A program made the translations under genes and the position numbers. This document shows positions 11,672-20,791 of a stretch of 49,700 bases of DNA, piece after piece (the stretch's first letter is position 1; each line of letters begins with the position of its first letter). Source of the stretch: Rhodococcus sp. 06-462-5 (lineage in GTDB: Bacteria > Actinomycetota > Actinomycetes > Mycobacteriales > Mycobacteriaceae); assembly GCF_002258315.1 (NCBI RefSeq), contig NZ_NOYD01000010.1:1-49700 (forward strand), given 5' to 3'. The notes under the pieces are model-generated. The model was given only the letters and a program-made list of their open reading frames with translations, was not told the DNA's origin and searched no databases.

Positions 11672-12634
11672 GTGTCGACACCGCAGCCGCCAGCGGCGGA
11701 GTCAGGCTTGGATCATCCACATCTCGACGGCGCCCTGTTCCAGACGCGTCAACCGGAATCCAGTCGGGAGACACGCGACATCATCCCCGCGCCGAACGAG
11801 CTCGGGCCCACCGGTCGCAAGACCAGGGCCGTCCCCGATCCGCAACCGTTGGCCGGTCACGGCCCGGCCAAGATCATCGCGATGTGCAACCAGAAGGGTG
11901 GCGTCGGCAAGACGACGTCGACCATCAATCTCGGTGCCTCGTTGGCCGGCTACGGCCGTCGAGTGCTGCTCGTGGATCTCGACCCGCAGGGCGCACTGTC
12001 CGCGGGATTGGGCGTCGCGCATCACGAGCTCGATCTGACGGTCTACAACCTCCTCGTCGAAGCGAAGGTCTCTGCCGACGACATCATCATGCGCACTCGC
12101 GTCGACAACCTCGATCTGATGCCCAGCAACATCGATCTCTCCGCAGCCGAGATTCAGCTGGTCACCGAGGTCGGCCGGGAGCAGACACTCGGGCGGGTGC
12201 TGCATCCGATTCTCGATCGCTACGACTACGTCCTCATCGACTGCCAGCCGTCTCTCGGCCTGTTGACGGTCAACGCGCTCACGTGTGCCGACGAAGTGCT
12301 GATTCCCATGGAGTGCGAGTACTTCAGCCTCCGCGGACTGGCGTTGCTCAACGACACCGTCGAGAAAGTGCGCGATCGGCTCAACCCACGTCTGAAGTTG
12401 GCCGGCATCGTGGTGACGATGTTCGACGCTCGCACTCTGCACTCGCGTGAGGTGATGACGCGAGTGGTCGAGGTGTTCGGCGACGTCGTCTACGACACGG
12501 TGATCACCCGCACCGTCCGATTCCCGGAAACCAGTGTGGCCGGTGAGCCGATCACCACCTGGGCTCCGAAATCCGGCGGCGCACAGGCGTACCGCGCCCT
12601 TGCGCGCGAGGTGATCTACCGGTCGGGTCCGTGA
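11672..12634 (+). CDS. ParA-family ATPase linked to scpAB
   Basis: Protein of 320 aa. The deviant Walker A is CNQKGGVGKTTSTINLG, the Walker A' region is VLLVDLDPQGALSAGLG and Walker B is YVLIDCQPSLG. It has an extended Pro-rich N-terminus of about 65 aa before the ATPase core. It is the second ParA/Soj type found beside scpA-scpB in mycolata (Rv1708 position), not the parAB pair at oriC. GTG 11672 follows AGGGGAG by 9 bases. Its stop overlaps the scpA start (GTGA). A role in loading or positioning the SMC-Scp complex is inferred from the coupling. Confidence 0.9.
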   Translation: MSTPQPPAAESGLDHPHLDGALFQTRQPESSRETRDIIPAPNELGPTGRKTRAVPDPQPLAGHGPAKIIAMCNQKGGVGKTTSTINLGASLAGYGRRVLLVDLDPQGALSAGLGVAHHELDLTVYNLLVEAKVSADDIIMRTRVDNLDLMPSNIDLSAAEIQLVTEVGREQTLGRVLHPILDRYDYVLIDCQPSLGLLTVNALTCADEVLIPMECEYFSLRGLALLNDTVEKVRDRLNPRLKLAGIVVTMFDARTLHSREVMTRVVEVFGDVVYDTVITRTVRFPETSVAGEPITTWAPKSGGAQAYRALAREVIYRSGP

Positions 12635-13467
12635 CCGTCGACGCAACCGACGAGGCCCCGATCGAGGTTCCGGCCGACGCGGATCCGTCGAAATTTCGGG
12701 TGCGGCTGCTCAACTTCGAGGGCCCGTTCGATCTGTTGCTGTCGCTGATCAGTCAGCACCGCATGGACGTCACCGAAGTGGCGTTGCACACCGTCACCGA
12801 CGATTTCATCTCGTTCACCAAGTCGCTCGGTGCCGACGTCGGCCTCGACCAGACGACGGAATTTCTCGTCGTTGCCGCGACATTGCTCGATCTCAAGGCA
12901 GCTCGGTTGCTGCCCTCGGGTGATGTGGAGGACGCCGAGGATCTGGCGCTGCTCGAAGTTCGAGATCTACTGTTCGCGCGGCTACTCCAATACCGGGCCT
13001 ACAAACAGGTCGCTCTGCTGTTCGGTGAGCTGGAAGCTGCTGCGCTGCGGCGTTATCCGCGATCGGTGTCGGTGGAGGACAGGTACGCCGATCTGATTCC
13101 CGAGGTGCTGCTCGGCGTCGACCCGGCCACGTTCGCCGACATCGCCGCTGCCGCTTTTCGGCCCAAGCCGATTCCTCAGGTGGGGCTCGATCACATCCAT
13201 CAGCACGCAGTTTCGATTCCCGAGCAGGCGGCGTGGCTGCTCGAGAATCTGCAGGGCCGAGGCCTCAACGAGTGGGCGTCGTTCTCGGAGTTGGTGCAGG
13301 ACTGCGAGGTGCAGGTCGAAATAATCGCGCGATTCCTGGCGTTGCTGGAGTTGTTCCGGCAACAGGTGATCGCCTTCGAGCAGCCCGAGCCGCTCGGCGA
13401 TCTTCGAGTGAGTTGGACCGGTAAGGACGAAGGACCCATCGTGGTCACGGAAGAGGACTACGCATGA
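12631..13467 (+). CDS. scpA: Segregation and condensation protein A
   Basis: Protein of 278 aa. The family N-terminus is FRVRLLNFEGPFDLLLSLI; the C-terminal winged helix (about 195-255, including VQVEIIARFLALLELFRQQV) closes the SMC ring. ScpA is the kleisin of the SMC-ScpA-ScpB condensin. It is coupled by 4-base overlaps to parA upstream and scpB downstream. Confidence 0.94.
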   Translation: MTVDATDEAPIEVPADADPSKFRVRLLNFEGPFDLLLSLISQHRMDVTEVALHTVTDDFISFTKSLGADVGLDQTTEFLVVAATLLDLKAARLLPSGDVEDAEDLALLEVRDLLFARLLQYRAYKQVALLFGELEAAALRRYPRSVSVEDRYADLIPEVLLGVDPATFADIAAAAFRPKPIPQVGLDHIHQHAVSIPEQAAWLLENLQGRGLNEWASFSELVQDCEVQVEIIARFLALLELFRQQVIAFEQPEPLGDLRVSWTGKDEGPIVVTEEDYA

Positions 13468-14147
13468 GTGTCGACCCGGAACTCGAGCTCGAGGACGCCG
13501 AAAGTTCCGAGGAGCTCGACGACGCGACCCTCTCCTCGGCTCTGGAAGCTGTGTTGCTGATCGTCGACACACCGGCCTCGGACGAGCAGCTCGCCTCGGC
13601 CGTGGGTGCGTCGGTCGCCCGCGTGCGCGCGGCATTGACGGCGATGGCCGCGGCACTGACCGAACGAACCAGCGGAATCGACCTCCGCTACGCCGGCGAC
13701 GGTTGGCGTTTCTACACCCGAACCGCCTATGCGCCGTACGTCGAACGGCTGCTTCTGGACGGCGCTCGGTCCAAGCTCACACGCGCGGCATTGGAAACCC
13801 TGGCCGTGATCGCATATCGTCAACCGTTGACCCGCGCGCGAGTCAGCGCCGTGCGAGGAGTCAATGTCGATGGAGTGATGCGTACGTTGCTCGCCCGTGG
13901 ACTGATCTCCGAAGCAGGAACCGACCCGGAGACGAACGGCACGATGTACTGCACCACCGAGTTGTTCCTCGAACGGCTCGGGCTCGCATCGCTCGGTGAT
14001 CTACCCGAACTGGCGCCGCTGTTGCCGGGTGTGGACCTGATCGACGAGATCAGTGACAGCATGGACACCGACCCGAGAATGACCCGCTCCACCAAGAACC
14101 GCGGATCGAAACCCGATCCGGCAGCCGAGCTCGACTCGGACGACTGA
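13464..14147 (+). CDS. scpB: Segregation and condensation protein B
   Basis: Protein of 227 aa. Tandem winged-helix domains are typical of ScpB: SALEAVLLIVDTPASDEQL at the start of the first, LAVIAYRQPLTRARVSAVRG in the second and LLARGLISEAG at its end. An acidic N-terminus and charged C-terminal tail flank the core. It dimerises on ScpA. ATGA overlap with scpA. Confidence 0.94.
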   Translation: MSVDPELELEDAESSEELDDATLSSALEAVLLIVDTPASDEQLASAVGASVARVRAALTAMAAALTERTSGIDLRYAGDGWRFYTRTAYAPYVERLLLDGARSKLTRAALETLAVIAYRQPLTRARVSAVRGVNVDGVMRTLLARGLISEAGTDPETNGTMYCTTELFLERLGLASLGDLPELAPLLPGVDLIDEISDSMDTDPRMTRSTKNRGSKPDPAAELDSDD

Positions 14148-14159
14148 TAGGTAAGACAA

Positions 14160-15356
14160 GTGAACAAGCCCGCTCGCCGTGATGGCACACCGGACCGTAA
14201 CAAGAGACAAGACCCACGCAGGAAGCCGACCGCAGGTAGGTCGGACACTCCGCGTGACGCACGCCGCGGAGATCGCACCCGCGACGATGCGCCCCGTGAC
14301 GGCGCTCCCCGCGCCGGGGGACCTCGCACTGGAGCCCCGCGTACCGGGGGACCCCGCGCAGGCGCACCACGCACCGGAGCCCCTCGTACGGGAGCCCGAC
14401 CTGCCCCTCGCCGTGGCGTCGAGCAGGAAGAATCCTTCGATCACAAGCCTGTCGAGACCGGCGTGAACGACCGTAGCAACGACGCCGTTCCTCGCAAGAA
14501 GCCGTCGCGTCCCAAGCCGCCGAAGCCGCAGAAGAAGCAGGTTCCGTCGACCACGATCAGCAACGCCAAGCCGGCGAAGCATCAGCACACCGATTCCTCA
14601 CCGCGCAAGCACGTGCCCGTCGGTGAAGGCGTTCGGTTGCAGAAGGTTCTCGCGCAGGCCGGCGTCGCATCGCGTCGTGCCGCCGAGGAACTGATTGCCG
14701 ACGGCCGCGTCGAGGTCGACGGACGAATCGTCACCGAACAGGGCATCCGCATCGATCCGAACATCGCTGTGGTCCGTGTCGACGGCACTCGTGTGGTCGT
14801 GAAGGAAGAATTGGTTCACCTCGCGATGAACAAGCCGCGTGGATGGCAGTGCACCATGTCCGACGATCTGGGACGCCCGTGCGTCGGAGACATCGTCTCC
14901 GAGCGGGTCCAGGCGGGGCAGCGACTGTTCCACGTCGGCCGCCTCGATGCCGACACCGAGGGCCTGTTGCTCTTCACCAACGACGGTGATCTTGCTCACC
15001 GCCTGATGCACCCGTCGTTCGAGGTGTCGAAGACCTACCTCGCGACGTTGTCGGGCACCATTCCCCGCACGCTCGGCAAGCAGCTGCGTGAAGGCGTCAC
15101 CCTCGACGACGGCCCGGTGAAGGTCGACGGCTTCCAGCTGCTCGACATCTCGGACGGCAAGTCGCTCGTCAAGGTGACCCTGCACGAGGGCCGCAAGCAC
15201 ATCGTGCGTCGGCTGTTCGACAAGGTCGGCTTCCCGGTCGGACGCCTCGTGCGTACCGATGTCGGCAACATCGTGCTCGGCGATCAGCGTCCGGGAACAC
15301 TGCGTGTTCTCGGTCGCGGCGAGATCGGCAAGCTCTACGAATCCGTGGGCCTGTGA
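14160..15356 (+). CDS. RluB/RsuA-family rRNA pseudouridine synthase with repetitive N-terminus
   Basis: Protein of 398 aa, well above the roughly 250 aa of plain family members. Residues 1-155 are a basic, Pro/Arg/Lys-rich extension that includes seven [AG]PR-x-G repeats. An S4 RNA-binding domain begins at about residue 158 ([20 protein letters not shown]). The pseudouridine synthase domain carries the catalytic Asp263 in [12 protein letters not shown]. It probably modifies 23S or 16S rRNA. GTG start 12 bases after scpB. The same scpB-synthase-cmk-der order is seen in M. tuberculosis Rv1710-Rv1713. Confidence 0.9.
   Translation: MNKPARRDGTPDRNKRQDPRRKPTAGRSDTPRDARRGDRTRDDAPRDGAPRAGGPRTGAPRTGGPRAGAPRTGAPRTGARPAPRRGVEQEESFDHKPVETGVNDRSNDAVPRKKPSRPKPPKPQKKQVPSTTISNAKPAKHQHTDSSPRKHVPVGEGVRLQKVLAQAGVASRRAAEELIADGRVEVDGRIVTEQGIRIDPNIAVVRVDGTRVVVKEELVHLAMNKPRGWQCTMSDDLGRPCVGDIVSERVQAGQRLFHVGRLDADTEGLLLFTNDGDLAHRLMHPSFEVSKTYLATLSGTIPRTLGKQLREGVTLDDGPVKVDGFQLLDISDGKSLVKVTLHEGRKHIVRRLFDKVGFPVGRLVRTDVGNIVLGDQRPGTLRVLGRGEIGKLYESVGL
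14289..14393 (+). repeat. 15-bp tandem repeats encoding [AG]PR-x-G pentapeptides
   Basis: Seven in-frame 15-base units encode residues 44-78 of the pseudouridine synthase. The protein repeat is nearly perfect, alternating Thr, Ala or Asp in the fourth place, while third-codon bases vary. It is a low-complexity, RGG-like positively charged tract likely to bind RNA. Confidence 0.85.
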
Positions 15357-16039
15357 TGAGTGCGCTCGTCGTGGCGATGGACGGGCCCTCGGGCACCGGC
15401 AAGTCGTCGGTATCGCGCCGGCTCGCGTCGGCACTGGAAGCGAGCTACCTCGACACCGGAGCGATGTACCGCGTCGCGACGGTATGGGTGCTGCGCTCGG
15501 GCGTCGAGCCCACCGATGCAGACGCCGTTGCGAAAGCTGTTGCGGCGCTTCCCCTCGAGATCGGCAAGGACCCGCTGTCCGAGACCGTTCTGCTCGACGG
15601 TGAAGATGTCAGCGGCGAAATCCGCGGCGATGCAGTCACCAAGGCCGTCTCTGCCGTGTCCGCAGTGCCTGCGGTGCGCGAGCTCTTGGTGCAGATGCAG
15701 CGCGACCTTGCGAGCTCGTCGACGCGAATCGTGGTGGAGGGCCGCGACATCGGCACCGTCGTTCTTCCCGACGCCGACGTGAAGGTGTTCCTGACTGCCT
15801 CACCGGAAGCGCGGGCAGAGCGTCGCAACAAGCAGAACATCGAACAGGGTCGCGTAGACGACTACGAATCCGTGCTCGCGGACGTGCAACGCCGCGATCA
15901 CGCAGATTCGACGAGAGCAGTGTCACCGCTTCGTCCCGCCGAGGATTCGGTGATCGTCGATACCAGCGAGCTGGATCTCGACGGCGTGATCGAGCGTTTG
16001 CTGCTCGTGGTGAACGACAGAAGTGGAGCAGTGCAGTGA
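15356..16039 (+). CDS. cmk: Cytidylate kinase
   Basis: Protein of 227 aa. It phosphorylates CMP and dCMP. The P-loop is [18 protein letters not shown], the nucleotide site is LDTGAMYR, and [24 protein letters not shown] matches the family core. The C-terminal half has [19 protein letters not shown]. The ATG at 15356 shares one base with the upstream stop; a GTG three bases earlier is an alternative. Its stop overlaps the der GTG by 4 bases. Confidence 0.95.
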   Translation: MSALVVAMDGPSGTGKSSVSRRLASALEASYLDTGAMYRVATVWVLRSGVEPTDADAVAKAVAALPLEIGKDPLSETVLLDGEDVSGEIRGDAVTKAVSAVSAVPAVRELLVQMQRDLASSSTRIVVEGRDIGTVVLPDADVKVFLTASPEARAERRNKQNIEQGRVDDYESVLADVQRRDHADSTRAVSPLRPAEDSVIVDTSELDLDGVIERLLLVVNDRSGAVQ

Positions 16040-17484
16040 GTGAAGAATTCTTCTCAGGCGCAGCGGAAGCCGCGGGCGACGGAACATGGAGCGACGAGGG
16101 CGAGTGGGAGTACGTCGACCTCAACGAGGGCGAAGACGGCGAAGATGCCGTAGCCGTACCGACTCTCGCCGTGGTGGGCCGACCGAACGTCGGCAAGTCG
16201 ACGCTCGTCAACCGCATCATCGGGCGACGCGAAGCAGTGGTCGAGGACGTTCCCGGCGTCACCCGCGACCGGGTGTCGTACGAGGCGAACTGGAGTGGTC
16301 GACGCTTCCTGGTGCAGGACACCGGCGGTTGGGAACCCGACGCCAAGGGCCTGCAGGCATCCGTTGCGCGCCAAGCCGAATTGGCCATGCACACCGCCGA
16401 CGCGATCCTGCTGGTCGTCGACGCGCGGGTAGGTTCGACGACGACGGACGAGGCAGTGGCGCGAGTGCTGCGCCGGTCGAAGACTCCGGTTCTGTTGGTG
16501 GCCAACAAGGTCGACGACGGACGCACCGAGTCCGAGGTCGCCGCACTGTGGTCGCTGGGTCTGGGGGAGCCGTTGTCGGTTTCCGCGACTCACGGCCGCG
16601 GTACCGGTGATCTGCTGGACCGTGTGCTCGAGGCCTTGCCCGAGACGCCGCGTGAGGGCATCCCCGGTGGGGGACCCAGGCGTGTCGCACTGGTCGGCAA
16701 GCCGAACGTGGGCAAGTCGTCGCTGATCAACAAGCTCTCGGGTGACGAGCGCTCGGTGGTGCACGATGTTGCCGGAACCACTGTCGATCCCGTCGACTCG
16801 TTGGTCGAATTGGGCGGCAAGACATGGCGATTCGTCGATACCGCTGGACTGCGCAAGCGTGTCAGCCATGCCAGTGGTGCCGAGTTCTACGCGTCGCTGC
16901 GGACGAAGTCTGCTATCGAGGCCGCCGAGGTCGCGATTCTGCTTCTCGATGCCTCCGAGGTGATCTCGGAGCAGGACATGCGCGTGCTCAGCATGGTCGC
17001 CGATGCCGGCCGAGCGTTGGTGTTGGCGTTCAACAAGTGGGACCTGGTGGACGACGATCGTCGTCAGCAGCTCGAGAAGGAGATCGACCGCGATCTCGCT
17101 CGGGTGCCCTGGGCGCAACGAGTGAACATCTCGGCGCAGACGGGCCGTGCGGTGCAGAAGCTCGTGCCTGCGCTCGAGACGGCTCTGGAGTCGTGGGACA
17201 AGCGTGTGCCGACCGGACGCCTCAACACGTGGCTCAAGGAGGTCGTGGCGGCCACTCCGCCGCCGATGCGTGGCGGACGTCTGCCACGAATCATGTTCGC
17301 GACGCAGGCCAGCACTCGGCCGCCGACGTTCGTGCTGTTCACCACCGGCTTCCTCGAGGCCGGCTACCGCCGATTCATCGAGCGGCGACTGCGTGAGGAG
17401 TTCAACTTCGACGGCAGCCCCGTGCGCGTCTCGGTGCGTATCCGCGAGAAGCGGGAACGGCCGGGCAAGGGCAACAACCGCTGA
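16036..17484 (+). CDS. der: GTPase Der (EngA), ribosome assembly
   Basis: Protein of 482 aa with two tandem G domains and a C-terminal KH-like domain. The first has [17 protein letters not shown] and NKVDD; the second has [17 protein letters not shown] and NKWD. The C-terminus carries [17 protein letters not shown] and the family ending. Der acts in 50S subunit maturation. An acidic extension of about 45 residues precedes the first G domain, as in other actinobacteria. GTG start in overlap with cmk; last gene of the long core cluster. Confidence 0.95.
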   Translation: MSEEFFSGAAEAAGDGTWSDEGEWEYVDLNEGEDGEDAVAVPTLAVVGRPNVGKSTLVNRIIGRREAVVEDVPGVTRDRVSYEANWSGRRFLVQDTGGWEPDAKGLQASVARQAELAMHTADAILLVVDARVGSTTTDEAVARVLRRSKTPVLLVANKVDDGRTESEVAALWSLGLGEPLSVSATHGRGTGDLLDRVLEALPETPREGIPGGGPRRVALVGKPNVGKSSLINKLSGDERSVVHDVAGTTVDPVDSLVELGGKTWRFVDTAGLRKRVSHASGAEFYASLRTKSAIEAAEVAILLLDASEVISEQDMRVLSMVADAGRALVLAFNKWDLVDDDRRQQLEKEIDRDLARVPWAQRVNISAQTGRAVQKLVPALETALESWDKRVPTGRLNTWLKEVVAATPPPMRGGRLPRIMFATQASTRPPTFVLFTTGFLEAGYRRFIERRLREEFNFDGSPVRVSVRIREKRERPGKGNNR

Positions 17485-17493
17485 TGTAGCCCG

Positions 17494-17534
17494 GCCCCGC
17501 CCCTGAGCAGGCGATTTCCTCTCAGGGGTAGGGC
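17494..17534 (+). terminator. Hairpin after der, possible intrinsic terminator without T run
   Basis: CCCCTGAG (17500-17507) pairs with CTCAGGGG (17521-17528), and outer GCCC (17494-17497) pairs with GGGC (17531-17534). It lies 10 bases after the der stop and before tRNA-Pro. No T tract follows, so termination activity is uncertain, but such T-less hairpins are common at operon ends in high-GC actinobacteria. Confidence 0.45.
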
Positions 17535-17569
17535 TGGGGTAATCTCAGCAAGCGCCTTTCGAGGCGCGG

Positions 17570-17643
<74 letters not shown>

Positions 17644-17656
17644 CACATTGCAGTTT

Positions 17657-17692
17657 AAAAGCGGTTCCGAAGAAATTCGGGGCCGCTTTTTT
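17657..17692 (+). terminator. Strong Rho-independent terminator after tRNA-Pro
   Basis: A 15-bp stem (17657-17671 with 17676-17690, two G-T pairs, GAAA loop) is followed by a T run through 17692. It lies 13 bases after the tRNA and ends its transcript. Confidence 0.92.
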
Positions 17693-18049
17693 GGGCCCAG
17701 AATAGGGCTCCGTGCCGCTCAGTGTCACTACTCGATCCTTAGTTGATTTTCGGAGTCCACAGATGTCCGCCTCGACCGCCCTAACTGAGCCGAGGTTTCG
17801 GACGCTTCGACCGGCGTGAATCTCGAATCCCGGATCAACCTCTTGTGGGAACCGTTCGATCCCTGACGGCGGTCAGCCACCCGCGTTCGCGTCGACCGAT
17901 CTGGACCCGTATGCCGGGTAATTCGACCGACCTTGCAATGGCCGATGTCAGCCTCGTAAATTGCATTTTCCGCACCATGCAAGCTAAAACGCCCGGTCAG
18001 CACAGTTTTGCTCTGCAGTCGTGTCGGTGACCTGCGCTAGGCTGCTTCC
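17693..18049 (+). other. Intergenic stretch between tRNA-Pro and integrase remnant
   Basis: About 360 bases in which I see no convincing gene. Reading frames here are short and Arg/Ser-rich. I searched by eye for a second copy of the tRNA-Pro 3' end (TTCAAATCCTGTCAGCCCG) here and elsewhere in the window and found none, so no attR-like repeat for the neighbouring integrase is visible. Confidence 0.5.
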
Positions 18050-19193
18050 ATGGACTTCCGGCCAGGCCGCGCACCTGCGGTGAGCACTGTCGAGGGCACC
18101 GTGGGCGGCAGATCGTTGCTGTCGGCCAGGATTCCGCCCGCCTTCGCGAAGCGGAGCGTGAGTGCCGTGGAGTCGTACGCGCAGGACCTACGCGGCCCTT
18201 CACTAGCTGGTGCGAAACGAACGGTCACGTGACGCTGCCGGCGCACCCCATCACTGTTGCCGCGTATCTCGTCGATGCCGCCGACACCCGAACCGAAGCA
18301 GGAGAGCGGGCCTAGGCCGTTGCCACCTTCGGCACGTGGATCGCCGCGATCAACCATCAACACCCCATAACCGGGCATCTCTCGCCGTCCGCGCACGAAC
18401 TGGTCACCGCGACTTTGTCGGGGATTCGGCGTGAGTACGCCGCCGCGGGGGACCGACCCCGCGGACCACGCGATCCGCTCCTCGTCGATGACATCAAACT
18501 CCTCGTCGGGGCCGCCCGAGAACGATGCCGAGGCTGGGCCGATAAGGTCCTCGAACGCCGCGACTCCGCGATCCTGCTCCTCGGGTTCGCCGGCGCTTAC
18601 CGCCGCAGCGAGTTGTCGGAGATGGTGTGCGGGGACGTCACGGTGCATCGGCACGACGGCCTCCACATCCAGTTACGGAAATCGAAGACCGACCAAGAGG
18701 GCAGGGGAGCGGTGAAGCACTGCCGTACACCGAGTCCCGTGAGACCTGCCCACCCTGCGCGTACGTCCGATGGGTCCAGGTCGTGGCCGCGTTCGACGCT
18801 GGTGGAAGGCCATCCGTCATCCGCCTACTCCGAAAGCCTGAAGCGTTCACCGAGCACGTGTGCCGCGGGGGAGTACCCCGTACCGCCGCCTGCGCACCGC
18901 TGCTTCGGGCGGTGGCCAAAAATGGCAACCTCGGTATCACCGCACTGTCTGGGGCCGCGATCCATCAAACTATCCGGTGCCGTGCCGAACAAGCCGGCTT
19001 CGACCCCGCCGAGCTAGCCAAGCTAGGTGGGCACTCCCTCCGCGCTGGCTTCGTCACCCAAGGCACTCGCAACGGTGCAGACGGAACCGCCTTCGCCCGC
19101 CAGACCGGACATGCCAGCCTCGACTCCGTCAAGGTGTACCGGCGGGAACACGCTCCTCTCGTTGGGAATGCCGTCAACGAAATTGGCTTATAG
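18050..19193 (+). pseudogene. Decayed phage/island-type tyrosine integrase
   Basis: Three reading frames joined give a protein of about 370 aa with a tyrosine-recombinase layout. The N-terminal core-binding part begins at ATG 18050. The catalytic domain has Arg in AGAYRRSELSEM, His-x-x-Arg in GGHSLRAGFVT, His in TGHASLDSV and Tyr in KVYRREH. Lesions visible in the sequence are a frameshift near 18190-18200 (SYAQDLR continues as PFTSWCETNG in the next frame), an in-frame TAG at 18313-18315 (ERA-stop-AVATFGTW), and a frameshift near 18710-18722 before ALPYTESRETC. The protein cannot be made intact, so the element is probably immobile. Location just after tRNA-Pro suggests former integration there. 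Confidence 0.85.
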
Positions 19194-19249
19194 CCAGTCC
19201 ACCACCATCACGCGGTCAGTGAATCGACATCCCACCCTAGGAAGTAGGT

Positions 19250-20170
19250 TCACCTGTTCGGTTGCGGGTCCGGCGTCGAATCAACCGTCACTGTTTGTGA
19301 CAGATAGTCGACAGTCGAACGAACATAGCCGCACGAATCCAGTAAGTCCGACCATTCCCGACCTTCCTGGCCTGCGCCGAGTCGACGGTTTGTCTGAGCA
19401 AGGACATCCGCGGGATCGAGGGCCCACAGCTCGCACAATCGCCGACTCGCCGAAAGTGTCGCATCGAGCGCGAATCTCAGATTTCTGAGCGTGACGACCC
19501 GGGCGTAATTGGTACCTTTCTGCTCTTGAATCACCGAAAGAGTCAGCCAAACAGCGTTGCCGTGAGTAGGGCGGCTTAGCTCGTCGTAAGCGAGAACGTC
19601 CTTGAACTGACTCTCGATCAACTTTCGTGAGCTGCTAGCTGATTGTTTGGGAAGATTTTGAAACGTCTTGGACGTCCGCGCACGCCAACCCTGCCATGCG
19701 GCGATAAGCTGACGAGCACCAAGCTCATTTGATGACTTGTACTCGCTAAGGGAAGCAACGATCAACGCATGCGCACGTAAAATTCGCAGCCTCCATCCGA
19801 TCGACGGGTCCGCCAGAAACATGGCTTTCGACGCATGTTCGGCAGTGACGCGCGCCAGTGCGCCCGACCCGACGTGCATGGGAAAGTCCCGGCCAACCAG
19901 CTCACAGCACGACAACAGGGCGTCACCTGCTGAAATCAAGTAGAACTTTGCGAGGCGGTGCGAAGACAAGAGTGGGTCGACGACATCCCCGTCATCACCG
20001 ACATATCGGTCGATCTCGTCAAGAGATGACTCGTTCGGCTCACGGTAGATAGCGGTGAATCGTGTTGTATCGAGCGCGAAGTGGGCAACGGATTGACCGA
20101 TGTTAGAAGCCGCCACTGCAAACTGTCGGATTTCTTCCAGAGACAGGCCCTGCTGCGCTGACGATGTCAT
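19250..20170 (-). CDS. Hypothetical island protein, unknown function
   Basis: Protein of 306 aa with no domain I recognise. It is mostly helical. Notable segments are SSHRLAKFYLISAGDALLSCCEL (28 residues in from the first acidic loop) and LVASLSEYKSSNELGARQLIAAWQGWRARTSK in spaced form. GC content looks close to 50-55%, lower than the flanking core, which suggests acquisition. The ATG at 20170 overlaps the stop of a small upstream frame by 4 bases. As the only intact sizeable gene between the integrase remnant and the tRNA fragment, it is probably the cargo of the old element. A defence role would be speculation. Confidence 0.7.
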   Translation of the reverse strand: MTSSAQQGLSLEEIRQFAVAASNIGQSVAHFALDTTRFTAIYREPNESSLDEIDRYVGDDGDVVDPLLSSHRLAKFYLISAGDALLSCCELVGRDFPMHVGSGALARVTAEHASKAMFLADPSIGWRLRILRAHALIVASLSEYKSSNELGARQLIAAWQGWRARTSKTFQNLPKQSASSSRKLIESQFKDVLAYDELSRPTHGNAVWLTLSVIQEQKGTNYARVVTLRNLRFALDATLSASRRLCELWALDPADVLAQTNRRLGAGQEGREWSDLLDSCGYVRSTVDYLSQTVTVDSTPDPQPNR

Positions 20171-20307
20171 GTACTCAAGAATATGGTTACGCCGACATGT
20201 CGCATCTCCAGTGCTTGGATAACGGCAGCGTCAGCGTCAGCGAATTCGGTCGCGATGCACTTCGCACAAGCGCGGACGCCCAGGCGAGACCGACAGCAGT
20301 GCCTCAT
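20167..20307 (-). CDS. Tiny cysteine-rich protein, possible zinc ribbon
   Basis: Protein of 46 aa starting at the ATG at 20307, which follows GGGAGAGAG at good distance. An in-frame ATG at 20382 would give 71 aa but overlaps a TATAAT box. Four Cys (HCC...ACAKC) in the first half resemble a zinc knuckle, followed by a helical stretch ADADAAVIQALEMRHVGV. Its stop overlaps the start of the 306-aa gene (ATGA), which is the main argument that it is translated. Function unknown. Confidence 0.45.
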   Translation of the reverse strand: MRHCCRSRLGVRACAKCIATEFADADAAVIQALEMRHVGVTIFLST

Positions 20308-20380
20308 CGTACCGCTCTCTCCCGCGCCAGACCATCTTCCTTGCACTCGTTGCTCAGTCGTGCGGGCGCAGAAACCTCGC

Positions 20381-20386
20381 ATTATA
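20381..20386 (-). promoter_or_regulatory. Candidate -10 box for the 46-aa/306-aa gene pair
   Basis: A perfect TATAAT on the - strand lies about 75 bases upstream of the 46-aa start codon. A weak -35-like AACCGA sits about 17-20 bases further upstream. Perfect TATAAT is rare by chance in this GC-rich DNA, but no clear -35 supports it. Confidence 0.35.
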
Positions 20387-20510
20387 TCCGACCTATATCG
20401 TCGGTTCGGGTGGTTCCACCTGAACTGTGGTGGATACTTGGACTCCCATATCGGCAGCTCAGAGTGTATACGGATGCATGCCGGTCCGTGAATCCGTGTT
20501 AGTTACTACC

Positions 20511-20543
20511 AGGAGGTTAAGGGTTCGAATCCCTTCGGGCGCA
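20511..20543 (+). other. 3' fragment of a tRNA-Arg-like gene, likely attachment-site scar
   Basis: The bases read as a tRNA 3' third: variable-loop AGGAGGTT, T stem AAGGG, T loop TTCGAAT, T stem CCCTT, acceptor CGGGCGC and discriminator A. The acceptor strand is that of tRNA-Arg genes starting GCGCCCG. No matching 5' half, D arm or anticodon arm precedes it, so it is not a functional tRNA. Such orphan 3' ends are the usual attR/attL left by tyrosine integrases that use tRNA genes. Confidence 0.7.
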
Positions 20544-20791
20544 GGAGACAACCCCCGAACTGCTGTTATACGCAAGCTGTGCGGTGGACGTTTATGTGAC
20601 CGATCTCAACTTCAGTTGGCACCGCTTGTGTCAGCGGTTTCGCGCAGAGTACCGACCACGCGCCTTCACGATGGTCTGCTGGCAGCGTCATCGCGGCGCG
20701 GAACTCGTTGGCTGATCGAATCGGCAACTTCAGCAACCGATTTGACAGGCAAGGCGGGAAGCCGCGTCTGGGGAGTTCAGTTCGAGCGCCT
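20544..20791 (+). other. Intergenic stretch, no gene seen
   Basis: About 250 bases between the tRNA fragment and the end of the ferredoxin reductase gene. No plausible reading frame, hairpin with T run or repeat was found. Confidence 0.5.

Noticed and set aside
17552..17567. GCGCCT-TTCG-AGGCGC hairpin before tRNA-Pro as terminator
   Set aside because: It has no T run and lies immediately before the tRNA; more likely part of the tRNA precursor.
20363..20371. CGGGCGCAG copy matching the acceptor end of the tRNA fragment
   Set aside because: Nine GC-rich bases without the T-arm part; too short to call an attachment-site repeat.
20467..20543. Possible complete tRNA gene ending at 20543
   Set aside because: Only the T arm and 3' acceptor strand fit. 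No 5' acceptor strand pairing with CGGGCGC, no D arm and no anticodon arm could be folded upstream.
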